The notes: generated by a model from the sequence alone, not told the origin. Positions 18,851 to 28,148 are shown, counted from the first letter of the stretch. The stretch: DNA of 62,181 nucleotides from Pseudomonadota bacterium (GCA_018240435.1 JAFEFT010000026.1:1-62181); one strand, 5' to 3'. Numbers and translations: made by a program.

Positions 18851-21715
18851 GTGAAGCCGACCGTGCGCGCCATCGTCCTGGGTCTCGTTCTCGCCGTCTG
18901 CTGCGCCGGCGATGCAGGCGCGGCGTTTCCCGGCGACCCGCTGCTGCAGCGGTTCACCCCGGCCGACTTCAAGGCCACGCCCTATCTGTTCGGCTTGGCC
19001 CGCGATGGGCAAGGGCGCTTGTACGTCGGCAACACCGATGGCGTGTTGCGCATGCAGGGCCGGCAGTGGGACACCATCGCCCTGCCCGGCGGCATGGGCG
19101 CCGGCTGGCTCGCGCGGGGCAGCGATGGCAATGTCTACCTCGCCGGCCACGACAGCTTCGGCATGATCGACACCGATGCCCGCGGCGGCGCCGTCTACCA
19201 CGATCTGCGCGATGCCTTCGGCCTGCAGGGCAGTGCGCGCGCGCTGGGCTGGATGGGGCAGGTATTGCCGGTGGCCGATGGCGTCTACTTCCGTGCCCAG
19301 CGCGAGCTGTTCTTCTACGGCTTTTCCGGGCAGCGCCGGCAATGGCCGCTGGCCGAGGACAACAGCGGCTTCGTCGCCTGGCGGGGCAACTTGTACACGC
19401 TCGACATGACCGCCGGCCTGGAACGCTTCGCCGATGGCAAACTGGTCCCGGTGGCCGGCGGGGCGATCATGCGCGGCCATCGTGGCGCCGACTTGGTCGA
19501 TCAGGGCAGCAGCGCGATCGTGATTTCGGTCGGCGGCTTCTACCGCCTCGACGCGCAAGGCGTGCACGCCATCGATGTGCCGCCGCTGCCCGCCGATGCC
19601 GGCATCTTCACCGTTGCGCACACGCTTGCCGGCGGCCAATTCATCGTCGCCACCTCCCATGGCGAATTGCTCGCCTACGACGCCGGCGCGCACCTGTTGT
19701 CGCGGCACAAGGTGGCCTACAGCGCGATCGCCGCGCTCGACACCGACGACGACCACGGCCTGTGGGCGAACAGCGAGGACGAGCTGATTCGCCTGCAGGT
19801 GCCATCGCCGTGGTCGCGCATCGGCGTGGGCGATCTGGGCGGAGTCATCGCCGATGTCGAGCAGCGTGGCGACGCGCTCTGGCTGGCGGTCGGCACGCGC
19901 GGCCTGGTGCGCCTGACCGCCGCGCCCGGCGGCATGCAGGACACCTGGATCGCCGGCGAGAACCGCAACCAGATCTTCGCCCTGCGCAGCGTCGAAGAAG
20001 GTGTTCTGGTGGCGCGCGATGGCGGTATCGACCTGGTCGGCGACGATGACAAGGTGGTGCCGCTGCTGGCGCGTGACCAGCCGGTGTTCGGCATCGTGCG
20101 ATCCCGTCACGATCCCGATCTGGTCTATGCACCCGGCGACGAGGGCGTGTATGTGCTGCATCGCAGCGCGCACCACTGGCGCTATGTCGGGCTGATGCCG
20201 GCGCCGGAACTGGCCACCCAGTACCTGATCGAGACCGCGCCGGGCGTGTTGTGGGTCAACAACACCCGCGGCCTGCCCGAGCGCTGGCAGGTCGATCCGG
20301 CGACCGCGCGGATCGGCAAGCGCGAGCGCTTCGCGTTGGCGGCGGGCGCCGGGCGTCCGGATCCGAACCAGTCGTCGCAGATCTATGCCCTGTCGGGGCA
20401 GGTGTACGTCAGCATCGGCACCCAGGTATTTCGCTTCGATGGCCGTCAATTCGTGCCGTATTCGGGCGCGCCGTTCTCCTACATGCGCAACCCCAATGCC
20501 TTCCAGGTCGTGGAAACGCCGGCGGGTGCGTTTGCCTACACCGGTGCGCGCCTGTACCGGCAAATCGCCGACGGGCGCTGGCAGCGCGAGGATTTCGGCG
20601 CCCAGGCGCCAGCCTCGCAAACGCTGTTGCGCTACGGCAGCGACGGCGTGCTGCGGGTCGGCATCTGGCGTGGCCTGTTGCAGTTCCGTCCGGACGATGC
20701 CGCCGCCGCATCGGCGACGACGCCGCTGCCGGTGCGGCTGACCGCGATCCGGCGCTTGCATGCCGATGGCAATGGCGAAGACTTGCCGTTGACCACGCAA
20801 GGGGTCGATGCCTTCACGCAGGATCAGAGCCTGAGCGTCGAGTACACGGTATTCAGCGCCGAACCGGGTGTCGAATACCGCTACCGCGTGCCGATGCTCA
20901 ATGCCGGCTGGAGCGACTGGCGCGAGCAGTCGATACTGAGTCTGGGCAGCATGGATCGCCCCGGCGACTACAACATCGAGATCCAGGGGCGCACGCCCAG
21001 CGGACGGCCGGTGCTGCCGGTGTCGTATTCGTTCACCGTGCTGCCGCGCTGGTACCAGATCACCGTGGTGCGCTTGCTGTTCGTGCTGGCGGCACTGATC
21101 GTGCTGTGGGTGTTCATCCGCTGGCGTGATGCCCGGCAGGCGCGGATCTATCTGCAGCGACAACAGTTGCTGGAAACGAAGATCGCCGAGCGTACCGCCG
21201 AGCTGGAAGCGGCCAATCACAAGCTCGCCGAGCTGGCGACCGAGGACAGCCTGACCGGCATCGCCAACCGCCGCGCGCTCGAAGCGGCCTTGCAGCGCGA
21301 ATGGCAGCGCTGCGGCGATCAGCACGAACCGATCGGCTTGCTGATGATCGACGTCGATCACTTCAAGCAGTTCAATGATCGCCACGGCCATCAGGCCGGC
21401 GACGAGGTGCTGCGCCAGGTCGCGACGCGGCTGGCGATCGGCGTGCAGCCGCCGCGCGAGTTGCTGGCGCGCTACGGCGGCGAGGAGTTCTGCTTGCTGC
21501 TGCCGGGCATGGATGCCACCGCCGCGGCGATGCGCGCCGAAGCGGCGCGGGCGGCGTTTTCCGGCGCCGACTCGCAGGTGACGATCAGCATCGGCGTGGC
21601 CGCGCGCGTGCCGCAGGGCGACGACAGTCCGGAAGCGCTGCTGCGTTCTGCCGACGAGAAGCTCTACGAGGCCAAGCGCCGTGGCCGCAACCGGGTGGAA
21701 GTGGCCGGGTCGTGA
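18851..21715 (+). CDS. Beta-propeller / Y_Y_Y sensor diguanylate cyclase
   Basis: A predicted periplasmic sensor that makes c-di-GMP. The GTG at 18851 is chosen because the signal peptide (VRAIVLGLVLAVCCAGDAGA) follows at once, giving 954 residues. A long periplasmic region of repeated FGLARDGQGRLYVGNTDGV-like blades resembles the two-component-regulator propeller, ending in a Y_Y_Y-type domain (EYRYRVPMLNAGWSDWRE). One membrane helix lies near residues 740-760, followed by a short coiled coil and a GGDEF domain with an active GGEEF at residues 876-880. The RxxD inhibitory site normally five residues upstream is absent, so product inhibition may be lost. The ligand is unknown. Confidence 0.9.
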   Translation: MKPTVRAIVLGLVLAVCCAGDAGAAFPGDPLLQRFTPADFKATPYLFGLARDGQGRLYVGNTDGVLRMQGRQWDTIALPGGMGAGWLARGSDGNVYLAGHDSFGMIDTDARGGAVYHDLRDAFGLQGSARALGWMGQVLPVADGVYFRAQRELFFYGFSGQRRQWPLAEDNSGFVAWRGNLYTLDMTAGLERFADGKLVPVAGGAIMRGHRGADLVDQGSSAIVISVGGFYRLDAQGVHAIDVPPLPADAGIFTVAHTLAGGQFIVATSHGELLAYDAGAHLLSRHKVAYSAIAALDTDDDHGLWANSEDELIRLQVPSPWSRIGVGDLGGVIADVEQRGDALWLAVGTRGLVRLTAAPGGMQDTWIAGENRNQIFALRSVEEGVLVARDGGIDLVGDDDKVVPLLARDQPVFGIVRSRHDPDLVYAPGDEGVYVLHRSAHHWRYVGLMPAPELATQYLIETAPGVLWVNNTRGLPERWQVDPATARIGKRERFALAAGAGRPDPNQSSQIYALSGQVYVSIGTQVFRFDGRQFVPYSGAPFSYMRNPNAFQVVETPAGAFAYTGARLYRQIADGRWQREDFGAQAPASQTLLRYGSDGVLRVGIWRGLLQFRPDDAAAASATTPLPVRLTAIRRLHADGNGEDLPLTTQGVDAFTQDQSLSVEYTVFSAEPGVEYRYRVPMLNAGWSDWREQSILSLGSMDRPGDYNIEIQGRTPSGRPVLPVSYSFTVLPRWYQITVVRLLFVLAALIVLWVFIRWRDARQARIYLQRQQLLETKIAERTAELEAANHKLAELATEDSLTGIANRRALEAALQREWQRCGDQHEPIGLLMIDVDHFKQFNDRHGHQAGDEVLRQVATRLAIGVQPPRELLARYGGEEFCLLLPGMDATAAAMRAEAARAAFSGADSQVTISIGVAARVPQGDDSPEALLRSADEKLYEAKRRGRNRVEVAGS

Positions 21716-21745
21716 TCGTTGCGGCGGCGCGTTCGCCGCGCGCGA

Positions 21746-22162
21746 TCAGGTGAATTGCAGGGCGTGACCGTCGCGGTCGAAAGCGGCGAATTGCGCGATC
21801 TTGCCGTCGTTGATGGCGTTGATCATGAAGCGCAGCGGTTGCGCCGCCTCGTCTGCGCTTGGCGCGATGCCACCGCGGCCGTCGAGGCCGCCGACGAAGA
21901 CCACGTCCCAGTGCTTGCCGGTGTGCTCGGATTCGGCCACCAGCGCGGCAAAGCTGGCGATCTCGGCGGGGAGCTTGTCCACGCACAGCAGCGGTTGCAG
22001 GTAGCCGCCTTCGCCGGCCTCGAAGCGCGCGCGCTGGGCGGCGGTGGCGTGGTGATCGATTTCGCGGCGGGCGAACACCAACAGCAACCGCTGCGGCTCG
22101 GGCTGCGTGCGCGCGGCTTGCAGCAGGGCGGCGAAATCTTCCAGCACGGCAGCGTCGGTCAT
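21746..22162 (-). CDS. Conserved hypothetical protein
   Basis: A 138-residue soluble protein beginning MTDAAVLEDFAALLQAART. It has regularly spaced features such as EPQRLLLVFARREI, VGGLDGRGGIAPSADEA and a C-terminal FAAFDRDGHALQF. There are no signal peptide, membrane segment or recognisable catalytic motif. I recall similar small proteins with confusing database names but see nothing here that supports an enzymatic function. It lies 60 bp after the cysteine-synthase-like gene in the same orientation and may be the last gene of that run. Confidence 0.7.
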   Translation of the reverse strand: MTDAAVLEDFAALLQAARTQPEPQRLLLVFARREIDHHATAAQRARFEAGEGGYLQPLLCVDKLPAEIASFAALVAESEHTGKHWDVVFVGGLDGRGGIAPSADEAAQPLRFMINAINDGKIAQFAAFDRDGHALQFT

Positions 22163-22222
22163 GGCAGGATCGGCTCTTGCGAAGGTGGGGGTGAGACGGT
22201 TCGCGGCTTGTCGAACATCCCG

Positions 22223-23182
22223 TCAATGGAACGGCACCGGCGAGCCGCCGTGCATCGCCGCCGGCATGAAGAAATCATGCAGGTATTTCTCGCCTTCGTC
22301 GTCGAGGATGGTGACCACGGTCTTGAGCTCCGGGTGCTGCTCGCGCACGCGCTGCGCGGCGAGCAGGTGGGCGCCGGAACTCGGCCCGCACAGCAGGCCA
22401 CGCGTGCGCGCCAGCTTGCGCATCATCGCCACCGCATCCGTGCTCGACACCCCCAGCATCGCGTTCACCTGGGTGCGGTGGCGGGCGAAGATGCCGGGCA
22501 CGAAGCCATCGGAGATTCCCTCGATCTGGTGCAGGGCGACCTCGCCGCACAGGATGGTGCGCGATTCGCTCGGCTCCATCGCGAACACCCGCACGTTCGG
22601 ATTGACCGCGCGAAAGGCCTGGCCGACGCCGATCAGGGTGCCGCCGGTGCCGACGCCATGCACGAAGGCATCGGGCACGCGGCCATCGGGCAACTGCGCG
22701 AGGATCTCCGGGCCCAACCACTCGCGGTTTTCCTGCACATTCCATTCCGACTCGAACTGGCCGGGGAAGAAGAATCCGGGCTGGCGGCCGAGCTCGCGCG
22801 CGCGCTCGAGGGCATCGTTGACGTGGAAGGTGCCGCAAAACAAGACCTCGGCACCGTAGGCGCGCGAGATCGCCACCCGTTCGCTGGACAACCCTTCGGG
22901 CATCACCACGAGCATCCGGTAGCCCTTGACCGCGGCGACCATCGCGAACGCATTGCCGGTGTTGCCGCTGGTCGCCTCGACGATGGTATCGCCGGGCTTG
23001 AGCTGGCCGGATTGCTCGGCGCGCTCGACGATGTACTTGGCGATGCGCGCCTTGATCGAGCCCGATGGATTGAGAAATTCGCACTTGGCGAACACGCCGT
23101 CGATTTCCAGCAACGGGGTATCGCCGACGGCGTCGAGGATGTCGGTCGAAGGTTTCGTGTAGCGCACGGGCTGGCCGGCCAT
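22223..23182 (-). CDS. PLP-dependent cysteine synthase family protein
   Basis: A fold-type II pyridoxal-phosphate enzyme of the O-acetylserine sulfhydrylase / cystathionine beta-synthase family, 319 residues from the ATG at 23182. An upstream in-frame extension to 23362 overlaps the neighbouring gene and is not credible. Diagnostic motifs are NPSGSIKAR with the PLP lysine, TSGNTG, GTGGTLIGVG and GPSSGAH. Substitutions around the substrate loop (GQFESEWNVQENREW) make CysK versus a specialised paralogue undecidable. It starts 2 nt after the AhpD-like gene, suggesting translational coupling. Confidence 0.9.
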   Translation of the reverse strand: MAGQPVRYTKPSTDILDAVGDTPLLEIDGVFAKCEFLNPSGSIKARIAKYIVERAEQSGQLKPGDTIVEATSGNTGNAFAMVAAVKGYRMLVVMPEGLSSERVAISRAYGAEVLFCGTFHVNDALERARELGRQPGFFFPGQFESEWNVQENREWLGPEILAQLPDGRVPDAFVHGVGTGGTLIGVGQAFRAVNPNVRVFAMEPSESRTILCGEVALHQIEGISDGFVPGIFARHRTQVNAMLGVSSTDAVAMMRKLARTRGLLCGPSSGAHLLAAQRVREQHPELKTVVTILDDEGEKYLHDFFMPAAMHGGSPVPFH

Positions 23183-23184
23183 CG

Positions 23185-23535
23185 TCAGCCTCCGCCGGAT
23201 TTCTCGGCGTGCTGATGCATCGTGTCGATCGCCAGCGCCGAATGCGCGAAGGCGCCGCCGGCACGCATCTCGGCGGCGACCCAGATCGCTTCCATGAGTT
23301 CTTGCTCGCTGGCACCAGCACGCAGCGCCGCTTCGGTATGGCCGCGGATGCAGTACGGACATTGGGTGACGTGCGCCACCGCGACCGCGATCAGTTGCTT
23401 GGTCTTGCCGGGCAGCGCGCCTTCGGCGAACACCGCCTGGCTGAAAGCCTTGAAGGCTTCCATCTGCTTTGGCGCCAGTTCGCGGCGCTTGCGCGAAATC
23501 TCCGGCCCGGATGGTGGATACATGGCGTGATCCAT
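23185..23535 (-). CDS. Carboxymuconolactone decarboxylase / AhpD-like protein
   Basis: A 116-residue all-helical AhpD-like protein. The conserved redox/catalytic motif CPYCIRGH (CxxC plus His) is present, which in AhpD relatives gives weak peroxidase or disulfide reductase activity. The ATG at 23535 has AAGGAG 7 nt upstream. A TTG two codons earlier is less likely. It lies between lipA and the cysteine-synthase-like gene, a redox/sulfur-flavoured neighbourhood, but no specific substrate can be claimed. Confidence 0.88.
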   Translation of the reverse strand: MDHAMYPPSGPEISRKRRELAPKQMEAFKAFSQAVFAEGALPGKTKQLIAVAVAHVTQCPYCIRGHTEAALRAGASEQELMEAIWVAAEMRAGGAFAHSALAIDTMHQHAEKSGGG

Positions 23536-23578
23536 GACCAAACTCCTTGCGAGAAAATCGTCGGCGTGGCGGCCGTGT

Positions 23579-24562
23579 TCAGAGGCCGGCGTTGTTGCGA
23601 TCGAGCACCCGCTCGGCGCGATAGCTCGAGCGCACCAGCGGCCCGGCCACCGCTTCGACGAAGCCCTTGGACAGGGCCAGTTCGCGGTAGCCGTGGAATT
23701 GCTCGGGGGTAACGAAACGCTCCACCGGCAGATGGTGCTCGCTCGGGCGCAGGTATTGCCCCATCGTGACGATGTCGACGCCGGCGGCGCGCATGTCGTC
23801 GAGCGCCTGTTCGATTTCGGCGTCGGTTTCGCCCAGGCCGAGCATCAGGCTGGTCTTGGTGAGCGTCTGCGGCGCGTGGCGCTTGGCGAAAGCGAGCACG
23901 GCGAGCGTCTGCGCATAGCCGGCGCGCGGATCGCGCACGCGGCGGGTCAGGCGCTCGACGGTTTCCAGATTCTGCGCGTAGGTGGCCAGACCGGCGTCGA
24001 GCACGGTGGCCACCGCGTCGTGGCGACCGGAGAAATCCGGCGTCAGCGCCTCGACCGCAGTGTCCGGGGCGTGCTGGTGGATCGTGCGGATGCAGGCGGC
24101 GTAATGGCCGGCACCGCCATCGGGCAGGTCGTCGCGATCGACCGAGGTCAGCACGATGTAGCGCAGCTTCATCAGCGCCACCGCCTGGGCGACGTGCAGC
24201 GGTTCGAGCGGATCGAGCCAGCCATGCGGGTTGCCGGTGCTGACCGCGCAGAACTTGCAGGCGCGGGTGCACACCTCGCCCATCAGCATCATCGTCGCGG
24301 TGCCGCTGGACCAGCATTCGGCGATGTTGGGGCAGCGCGATTCCTCGCAGACGGTATGCAGCTTGTGGCTCTTGACGATGTCGTGCACCGACTCGTAGCG
24401 GGCACCGCTGGGCAGGCGGATGCGCAGCCACGGCGGCTTGCGGCCGACATCGGGCTTGCTGCTTTCGGCATTCGGGCGGATGCCGCCGAAGACGGCGCGC
24501 ACGCCGTCCGGGGTGGTGTATTTGTCGCCGCTGCGGCGCGGCGCGGAACTGTCGTCGGTCAC
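23579..24562 (-). CDS. lipA: Lipoyl synthase
   Basis: A radical-SAM enzyme that inserts two sulfurs into octanoyl groups to make lipoate. The GTG at 24562 starts a 327-residue protein, the usual size, only 4 nt after the fdxA stop. Both cluster motifs are intact: [13 protein letters not shown] for the auxiliary sulfur-donating cluster and [10 protein letters not shown] for the radical-SAM cluster. GLGETDAEI and the C-terminal [10 protein letters not shown] are also typical. Coupling to a ferredoxin gene suggests a possible electron source, which is an inference from position. Confidence 0.97.
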   Translation of the reverse strand: MTDDSSAPRRSGDKYTTPDGVRAVFGGIRPNAESSKPDVGRKPPWLRIRLPSGARYESVHDIVKSHKLHTVCEESRCPNIAECWSSGTATMMLMGEVCTRACKFCAVSTGNPHGWLDPLEPLHVAQAVALMKLRYIVLTSVDRDDLPDGGAGHYAACIRTIHQHAPDTAVEALTPDFSGRHDAVATVLDAGLATYAQNLETVERLTRRVRDPRAGYAQTLAVLAFAKRHAPQTLTKTSLMLGLGETDAEIEQALDDMRAAGVDIVTMGQYLRPSEHHLPVERFVTPEQFHGYRELALSKGFVEAVAGPLVRSSYRAERVLDRNNAGL

Positions 24563-24566
24563 GGCA

Positions 24567-24890
24567 TCAGCGCTCGAGCAGCGGCAGTTTGCCGGGCTTG
24601 CCATTCCACTCGTCGGCATCGGCGGGCGCGGCGATGCGGGTGGCGATCACCGGCCAGCGCGGCGCCAGTTCGGCATTGAGGGCGATGTAGTTTTCCTGCC
24701 CCGCCGGCACGTCATCCTCGGGGAAGATCGCCTCGGCCGGGCACTCGGCCACGCACAGCGTGCAATCGATGCACTCGTCCGGGTCGATGGCGAGGAAGTT
24801 CGGGCCTTCGTGGAAGCAGTCCACCGGGCACACTTCGACGCAATCGGTGTACTTGCACTTGATGCAATTGTCGGTGACGACGTGCGTCAC
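24567..24890 (-). CDS. fdxA: 7Fe-type ferredoxin FdxA
   Basis: A 107-residue ferredoxin. The N-terminal half carries [17 protein letters not shown] and [12 protein letters not shown], the pattern of one [3Fe-4S] and one [4Fe-4S] cluster. The C-terminal extension [10 protein letters not shown] is typical of the FdxA (Azotobacter-type) family. It is immediately upstream of lipA and probably cotranscribed. A cytochrome c gene lies 64 bp upstream in the same direction. Confidence 0.95.
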   Translation of the reverse strand: MTHVVTDNCIKCKYTDCVEVCPVDCFHEGPNFLAIDPDECIDCTLCVAECPAEAIFPEDDVPAGQENYIALNAELAPRWPVIATRIAAPADADEWNGKPGKLPLLER

Positions 24891-24954
24891 GGGGCTCTCC
24901 TGGGGCGGCTCGGCGCGTCGGTCGCCGGCTCGCCGTGCCGGCGACGCGGCGCGG

Positions 24955-25263
24955 TCAGGGCTTGAGCGTGGACACGTACGCCGAGAGGTTGGCGATGTCG
25001 GTATCGGTCAGGCCTTTGGCCATCGGCGCCATGATAGCACTGGGCCGGCTGCCATCACGGAAGGCCTTGAGCTGGGCGCTGACGTATTCGTCCTTCTGGC
25101 CGGCGACGTTGGGATAGATCGGCGCGATCGAGATGCCGTTGGCGCCGTGGCAGGCGATGCATGTCCCTTCGTATTTGGCCTTGCCGGCGGCCGGATCGGC
25201 GGCACGGGCGCCGGTGGCGGCGAGCACGGCGACGATGCCGAGGATGACGGGAAGTCTGTTCAT
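24955..25263 (-). CDS. Periplasmic class I cytochrome c (c553/c4-like)
   Basis: A 102-residue cytochrome with a signal peptide ([18 protein letters not shown]), one CIACH haem-binding motif and an axial Met in [19 protein letters not shown]. The ATG at 25263 gives a complete leader. An upstream extension to 25503 has no support. It is the last gene of the norC-norB run and is plausibly the electron donor to nitric oxide reductase, an inference from position. Confidence 0.92.
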   Translation of the reverse strand: MNRLPVILGIVAVLAATGARAADPAAGKAKYEGTCIACHGANGISIAPIYPNVAGQKDEYVSAQLKAFRDGSRPSAIMAPMAKGLTDTDIANLSAYVSTLKP

Positions 25264-25301
25264 GGGGGCTCCTGCGCGAGGCGTGCGGATGCGGCGGAAG
25301 A

Positions 25302-25634
25302 TCAGCGGGCCGGCGCCGGCGGCGGCCGGTACAGGGCGGCCCACAGGGCGATCGTCGGCACCAGTGCGCCGACCCAGAAACCGCCCCAGAAGGTGAGATT
25401 GGGCAAGGTGGCCAATGGCAGCAGCGACATCACTCCCAGCGCGATGGCGAGCACGATGTTGGTGCTGGAGAACCACTTGGCCGGGTCGCTGCGGCGCGCC
25501 CACAGCGCCATCACCAGGATGATGCCGGCGAACGCGGCCAGCGGCAGGTAGCGTTGCTCGACCCAGGTCGGCTTCAGCACCGTGGCGTACACCAGCACCA
25601 GCCCGGTGATGGTGTTGACGAGGTTGGGGATCAT
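25302..25634 (-). CDS. Small membrane protein of the nor operon (110 aa)
   Basis: Begins MIPNLVNTITGLVLVYATVL and contains three to four hydrophobic helices ending with a Pro-rich tail (RPPPAPAR). I do not recognise a named family. Its ATG overlaps the stop of the 99-residue membrane gene (TCAT on the plus strand at 25631-25634), which in turn overlaps norB, so all three are translated together. It may be an accessory subunit of the NO reductase. No cofactor motif is visible. Confidence 0.8.
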   Translation of the reverse strand: MIPNLVNTITGLVLVYATVLKPTWVEQRYLPLAAFAGIILVMALWARRSDPAKWFSSTNIVLAIALGVMSLLPLATLPNLTFWGGFWVGALVPTIALWAALYRPPPAPAR

Positions 25635-25930
25635 CGTGTCGGCTCCTGTTCGTCGTGCAGGCGTTCGAGGTAGCGCCAGGTCATCGGCGGGATGACCGCA
25701 TAGACCAGCGCGCTGACCAGGATCAACAGCTTCCAGCCCGGATCGAGCGGCGTATCGACCGCGATGGCGAGCGCGATGAGCATGGCGATGCCCCAGCAGA
25801 TGCCGCCGGCGCGCACCATCGCCGGCTGCGCGCGCAGCCGGCCCAGGCTGTACAGGCCGCCGTAGCCGCCGCCGGCGAGCACGAACAGGCCCATCAGCAT
25901 CGCCGTTTCGAGCAGCGCGGTCGGGCTCAT
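25631..25930 (-). CDS. Small membrane protein of the nor operon (99 aa)
   Basis: A 99-residue protein with about three membrane helices: LLETAMLMGLFVLAGGGYGG, ICWGIAMLIALAIAV and KLLILVSALVYAVIPPM. It has no known catalytic motif. Its start overlaps the norB stop and its stop overlaps the next small membrane gene by ATGA, indicating obligate cotranslation. The usual norQ and norD maturation genes are not in this place, so these two short proteins occupy the accessory position instead. Confidence 0.8.
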   Translation of the reverse strand: MSPTALLETAMLMGLFVLAGGGYGGLYSLGRLRAQPAMVRAGGICWGIAMLIALAIAVDTPLDPGWKLLILVSALVYAVIPPMTWRYLERLHDEQEPTR

Positions 25931-27330
25931 GCCGGCTCCGGCAAGGCCTGCGTTTGCAGTGCCGGCTCACGGCGCGGCGCGGTCAGCAGGTCGTAGACGA
26001 GCACGCCATAGCCGGCCGCGAAGATCGCGCCGAAGAACATCCGCGCCCACATGCCGGACTGGAACCACGGGTTCTCCGAGGCGGTGGTGAAGGCCATCAG
26101 CGTCGAGCCGCCGATCGCGCGGCCGAAGAAGGCCTGCGCCATGCCCGCCAGCAGCAGCCCCATCACCATGCCGACCATGCCCAGGTTGAGCAGCCCGAAG
26201 CCCCACTTCCAGGCGCGCCCGGCGAGCATGTCGACGCCGGAGGTCTGCTGCTTGGCCACGTACAGCACCGCGATCACGCCGCAGACGTAGGCGCCGTAGA
26301 ACGCGAAGTGGCCATGCGAGACCGTCCACTGGGTGCCGTGCGAGAACAGGTTGATCTGCGGCAGCGTCATCATGAATCCCCAGATGCCGGCGCCGATGAA
26401 GTTGCCGAACGCCTCGGCGGTGATCCAGTAGAACGCCGGCTTGTTGCGCGTTTTCATGCGGTGCATGCCGGCGTCGTAGATGGCATGCACCACCATGCCC
26501 AGCAGCGGCAGCGGTTCGAGCGCCGAGAAGAAGCCGCCGATGCCCAGCCAGTACTGCGGCGTGCCGATCCAGAAATAGTGATGGCCCAGGCCGAGGATGC
26601 CGGCGCCGAGCACCAGCATCACCTCGATGTACAGCCACGCCTCGACGATCCGCCGCGAGGTGCCCATCACGTCCATCAGCACCAGCGCCATGATGCAGCC
26701 GATCAGCACCTCCCACGTGCTTTCGACCCACATGTGCACCAGCCACCACCACCAGTACAGGTCGCGCGACATGTTGGTGTCGACCGGAAAGGCGTCCAGG
26801 TAGACCACCAGCAGCGGGATCATGTCCAGCACCAGCACCCACATCACGCCGGTCATGCGGCTGCCGGCCTTGATGCAGGTGGCGGCGACGTTGTACGCGA
26901 ACACGCCCATGATGGCGACGATGCCGATCGCCGCCCAGCGCGGCGCCTCGACGTACTTGCGGCCCTGGTTGATCAGCCACAGCGTGGTGTCGTTGGCCGG
27001 CCCGTACTGCACGACGATGAACACCGCCGCGACGATTGCCACCGCCACGCAGAACACCCAGAACATCAGCTCGCCCAGCCAGATGCCCTCGACTTCGCGC
27101 CCCAGTTCCTTGGGCAGATACCAGTACACTGCGCCCATGAAACCCATCAACAGCCAGATCACCAGCGTGTCGATGTGCATGATCTTGGCGGTGTTGAAGT
27201 TGAAGACGTTGAACAGCGTCGACGGCGCCAGGTAATACAGCGCCGACAGCAGGCCGAACACGATCATCACCCCGAACAAGGTGACCGCCGCGGTGAAGTA
27301 GCGCAGCGCGAGCTTCTGGGAACGGTACAC
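25927..27330 (-). CDS. norB: Nitric oxide reductase subunit B (cNOR type)
   Basis: The catalytic subunit that reduces two NO to N2O, a haem-copper oxidase relative. The GTG at 27330 has GGAGGC 6 nt upstream and gives 467 residues with twelve predicted helices. Conserved ligands are visible: IMHIDTLVIW (low-spin haem His), LVHMWVESTWE (FeB His and the two functional glutamates), GLGHHYFW (FeB His pair) and VSHGHFAFYGAY (haem ligands). The lack of a long N-terminal quinol-oxidase extension and the adjacent norC make it the cytochrome-c-dependent form. Confidence 0.95.
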   Translation of the reverse strand: MYRSQKLALRYFTAAVTLFGVMIVFGLLSALYYLAPSTLFNVFNFNTAKIMHIDTLVIWLLMGFMGAVYWYLPKELGREVEGIWLGELMFWVFCVAVAIVAAVFIVVQYGPANDTTLWLINQGRKYVEAPRWAAIGIVAIMGVFAYNVAATCIKAGSRMTGVMWVLVLDMIPLLVVYLDAFPVDTNMSRDLYWWWWLVHMWVESTWEVLIGCIMALVLMDVMGTSRRIVEAWLYIEVMLVLGAGILGLGHHYFWIGTPQYWLGIGGFFSALEPLPLLGMVVHAIYDAGMHRMKTRNKPAFYWITAEAFGNFIGAGIWGFMMTLPQINLFSHGTQWTVSHGHFAFYGAYVCGVIAVLYVAKQQTSGVDMLAGRAWKWGFGLLNLGMVGMVMGLLLAGMAQAFFGRAIGGSTLMAFTTASENPWFQSGMWARMFFGAIFAAGYGVLVYDLLTAPRREPALQTQALPEPA

Positions 27331-27341
27331 GGGCGAGCCTC

Positions 27342-27938
27342 CTACTGGGGCCGGGCGGCCGGGCCGAAGTTGGCCGGGAAACCGTTGGTGTCGATCGACG
27401 ACAGCCACTTCAGGTAGGCGACGGTGGCGCGCGCCTCGGCCTGGGTCAGGTGCAGGTTGGGCATCGCCCGGTTCCACGTCGGGTATTTGTCCGGGTGCAT
27501 CAGGAACTCGACCATCGCCTCCTCGCGGGTGGCCTTGCCGGTCATCGGCATCCAGATCTGCTGCCAGGCCGGATCGAGCCAGGACTTGGTCAGGTCCGGG
27601 CCGTAATAGGCGCCGTTGCCGAAGATGGTGTGGCAATCCATGCAGGCCCGGCTCTGGATGACCAGCTTGCCGGTGTGCATCAGTTCGCTGGCTTCGGCGA
27701 GGCTGACGGTCTTGCCGAACAGCGGCTCGGCGCCACCGATCACCGGCACCGCCGCCCGCCGCGACCAGTCGTAGCGGTAGTCGATGTGACGGTTGATGAT
27801 GTCGTAGTTGGGCACGTTGCGGCCGCCGGCGGTGATCACGGCCATGCTGTCGATCGACAGGAAGGCCAGCACCACCAGCATCACCAGCGTGGTGCTGATG
27901 GCGCCGGCGCGCCAGAAGCCCGGATCCTGATAGTCCAT
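27342..27938 (-). CDS. norC: Nitric oxide reductase subunit C
   Basis: A membrane-anchored cytochrome c that delivers electrons to NorB. Its 198 residues comprise an N-terminal helix (ISTTLVMLVVLAFLSID), a haem motif CMDCH and conserved GNGAYYGPDL and MPNLHLT (axial Met). It is longer than many NorC proteins because of an insertion of about 30 residues between the anchor and the haem domain (NVPNYDIINRHIDYRYDW). It is the first gene of the operon, 12 nt ahead of norB, with an FNR-like box 120 bp upstream. Confidence 0.94.
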   Translation of the reverse strand: MDYQDPGFWRAGAISTTLVMLVVLAFLSIDSMAVITAGGRNVPNYDIINRHIDYRYDWSRRAAVPVIGGAEPLFGKTVSLAEASELMHTGKLVIQSRACMDCHTIFGNGAYYGPDLTKSWLDPAWQQIWMPMTGKATREEAMVEFLMHPDKYPTWNRAMPNLHLTQAEARATVAYLKWLSSIDTNGFPANFGPAARPQ

Positions 27939-28057
27939 GTGCTCCCCTCCCTCGCAACTGCCTGCGGAGGCGGCGGTGCCGGCGTCGGGTGAGCGGCGGC
28001 GCGTGCAAGGTCGCTGCGGCAGCGCGGTCAAGGTGCGCCTGCGCGTCGTCGGTTTCC

Positions 28058-28071
28058 TTGACTTGCGTCAA
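28058..28071. promoter_or_regulatory. FNR/DNR-family binding site upstream of norC
   Basis: TTGAC-TTGC-GTCAA, a perfect inverted repeat matching the CRP/FNR superfamily consensus TTGAT-N4-ATCAA except for a symmetrical T-to-C change. Centred about 127 bp upstream of the norC ATG, it fits NO- or low-oxygen-dependent activation by a DNR/NnrR/FNR-type regulator, assuming an untranslated leader of about 85 nt. Confidence 0.7.
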
Positions 28072-28148
28072 GCCCGGCGGCGTGCGGGTGTGCTGGCGCG
28101 GCAAGACGGGTTGTGGCTGGCCTTCGCGGTTGGAAGGGGCGACGTCGC

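Noticed and set aside
18707-21391. 894-codon minus frame opposite the propeller-GGDEF gene
   Set aside because: The composition (Gln/His/Arg-rich) is that of a shadow frame, and the plus-strand protein has clear domains.
22223-23362. Longer 379-residue start for the cysteine-synthase-like gene
   Set aside because: The extra 60 residues are antisense-like, overlap the AhpD-like gene in another frame and do not resemble the family.
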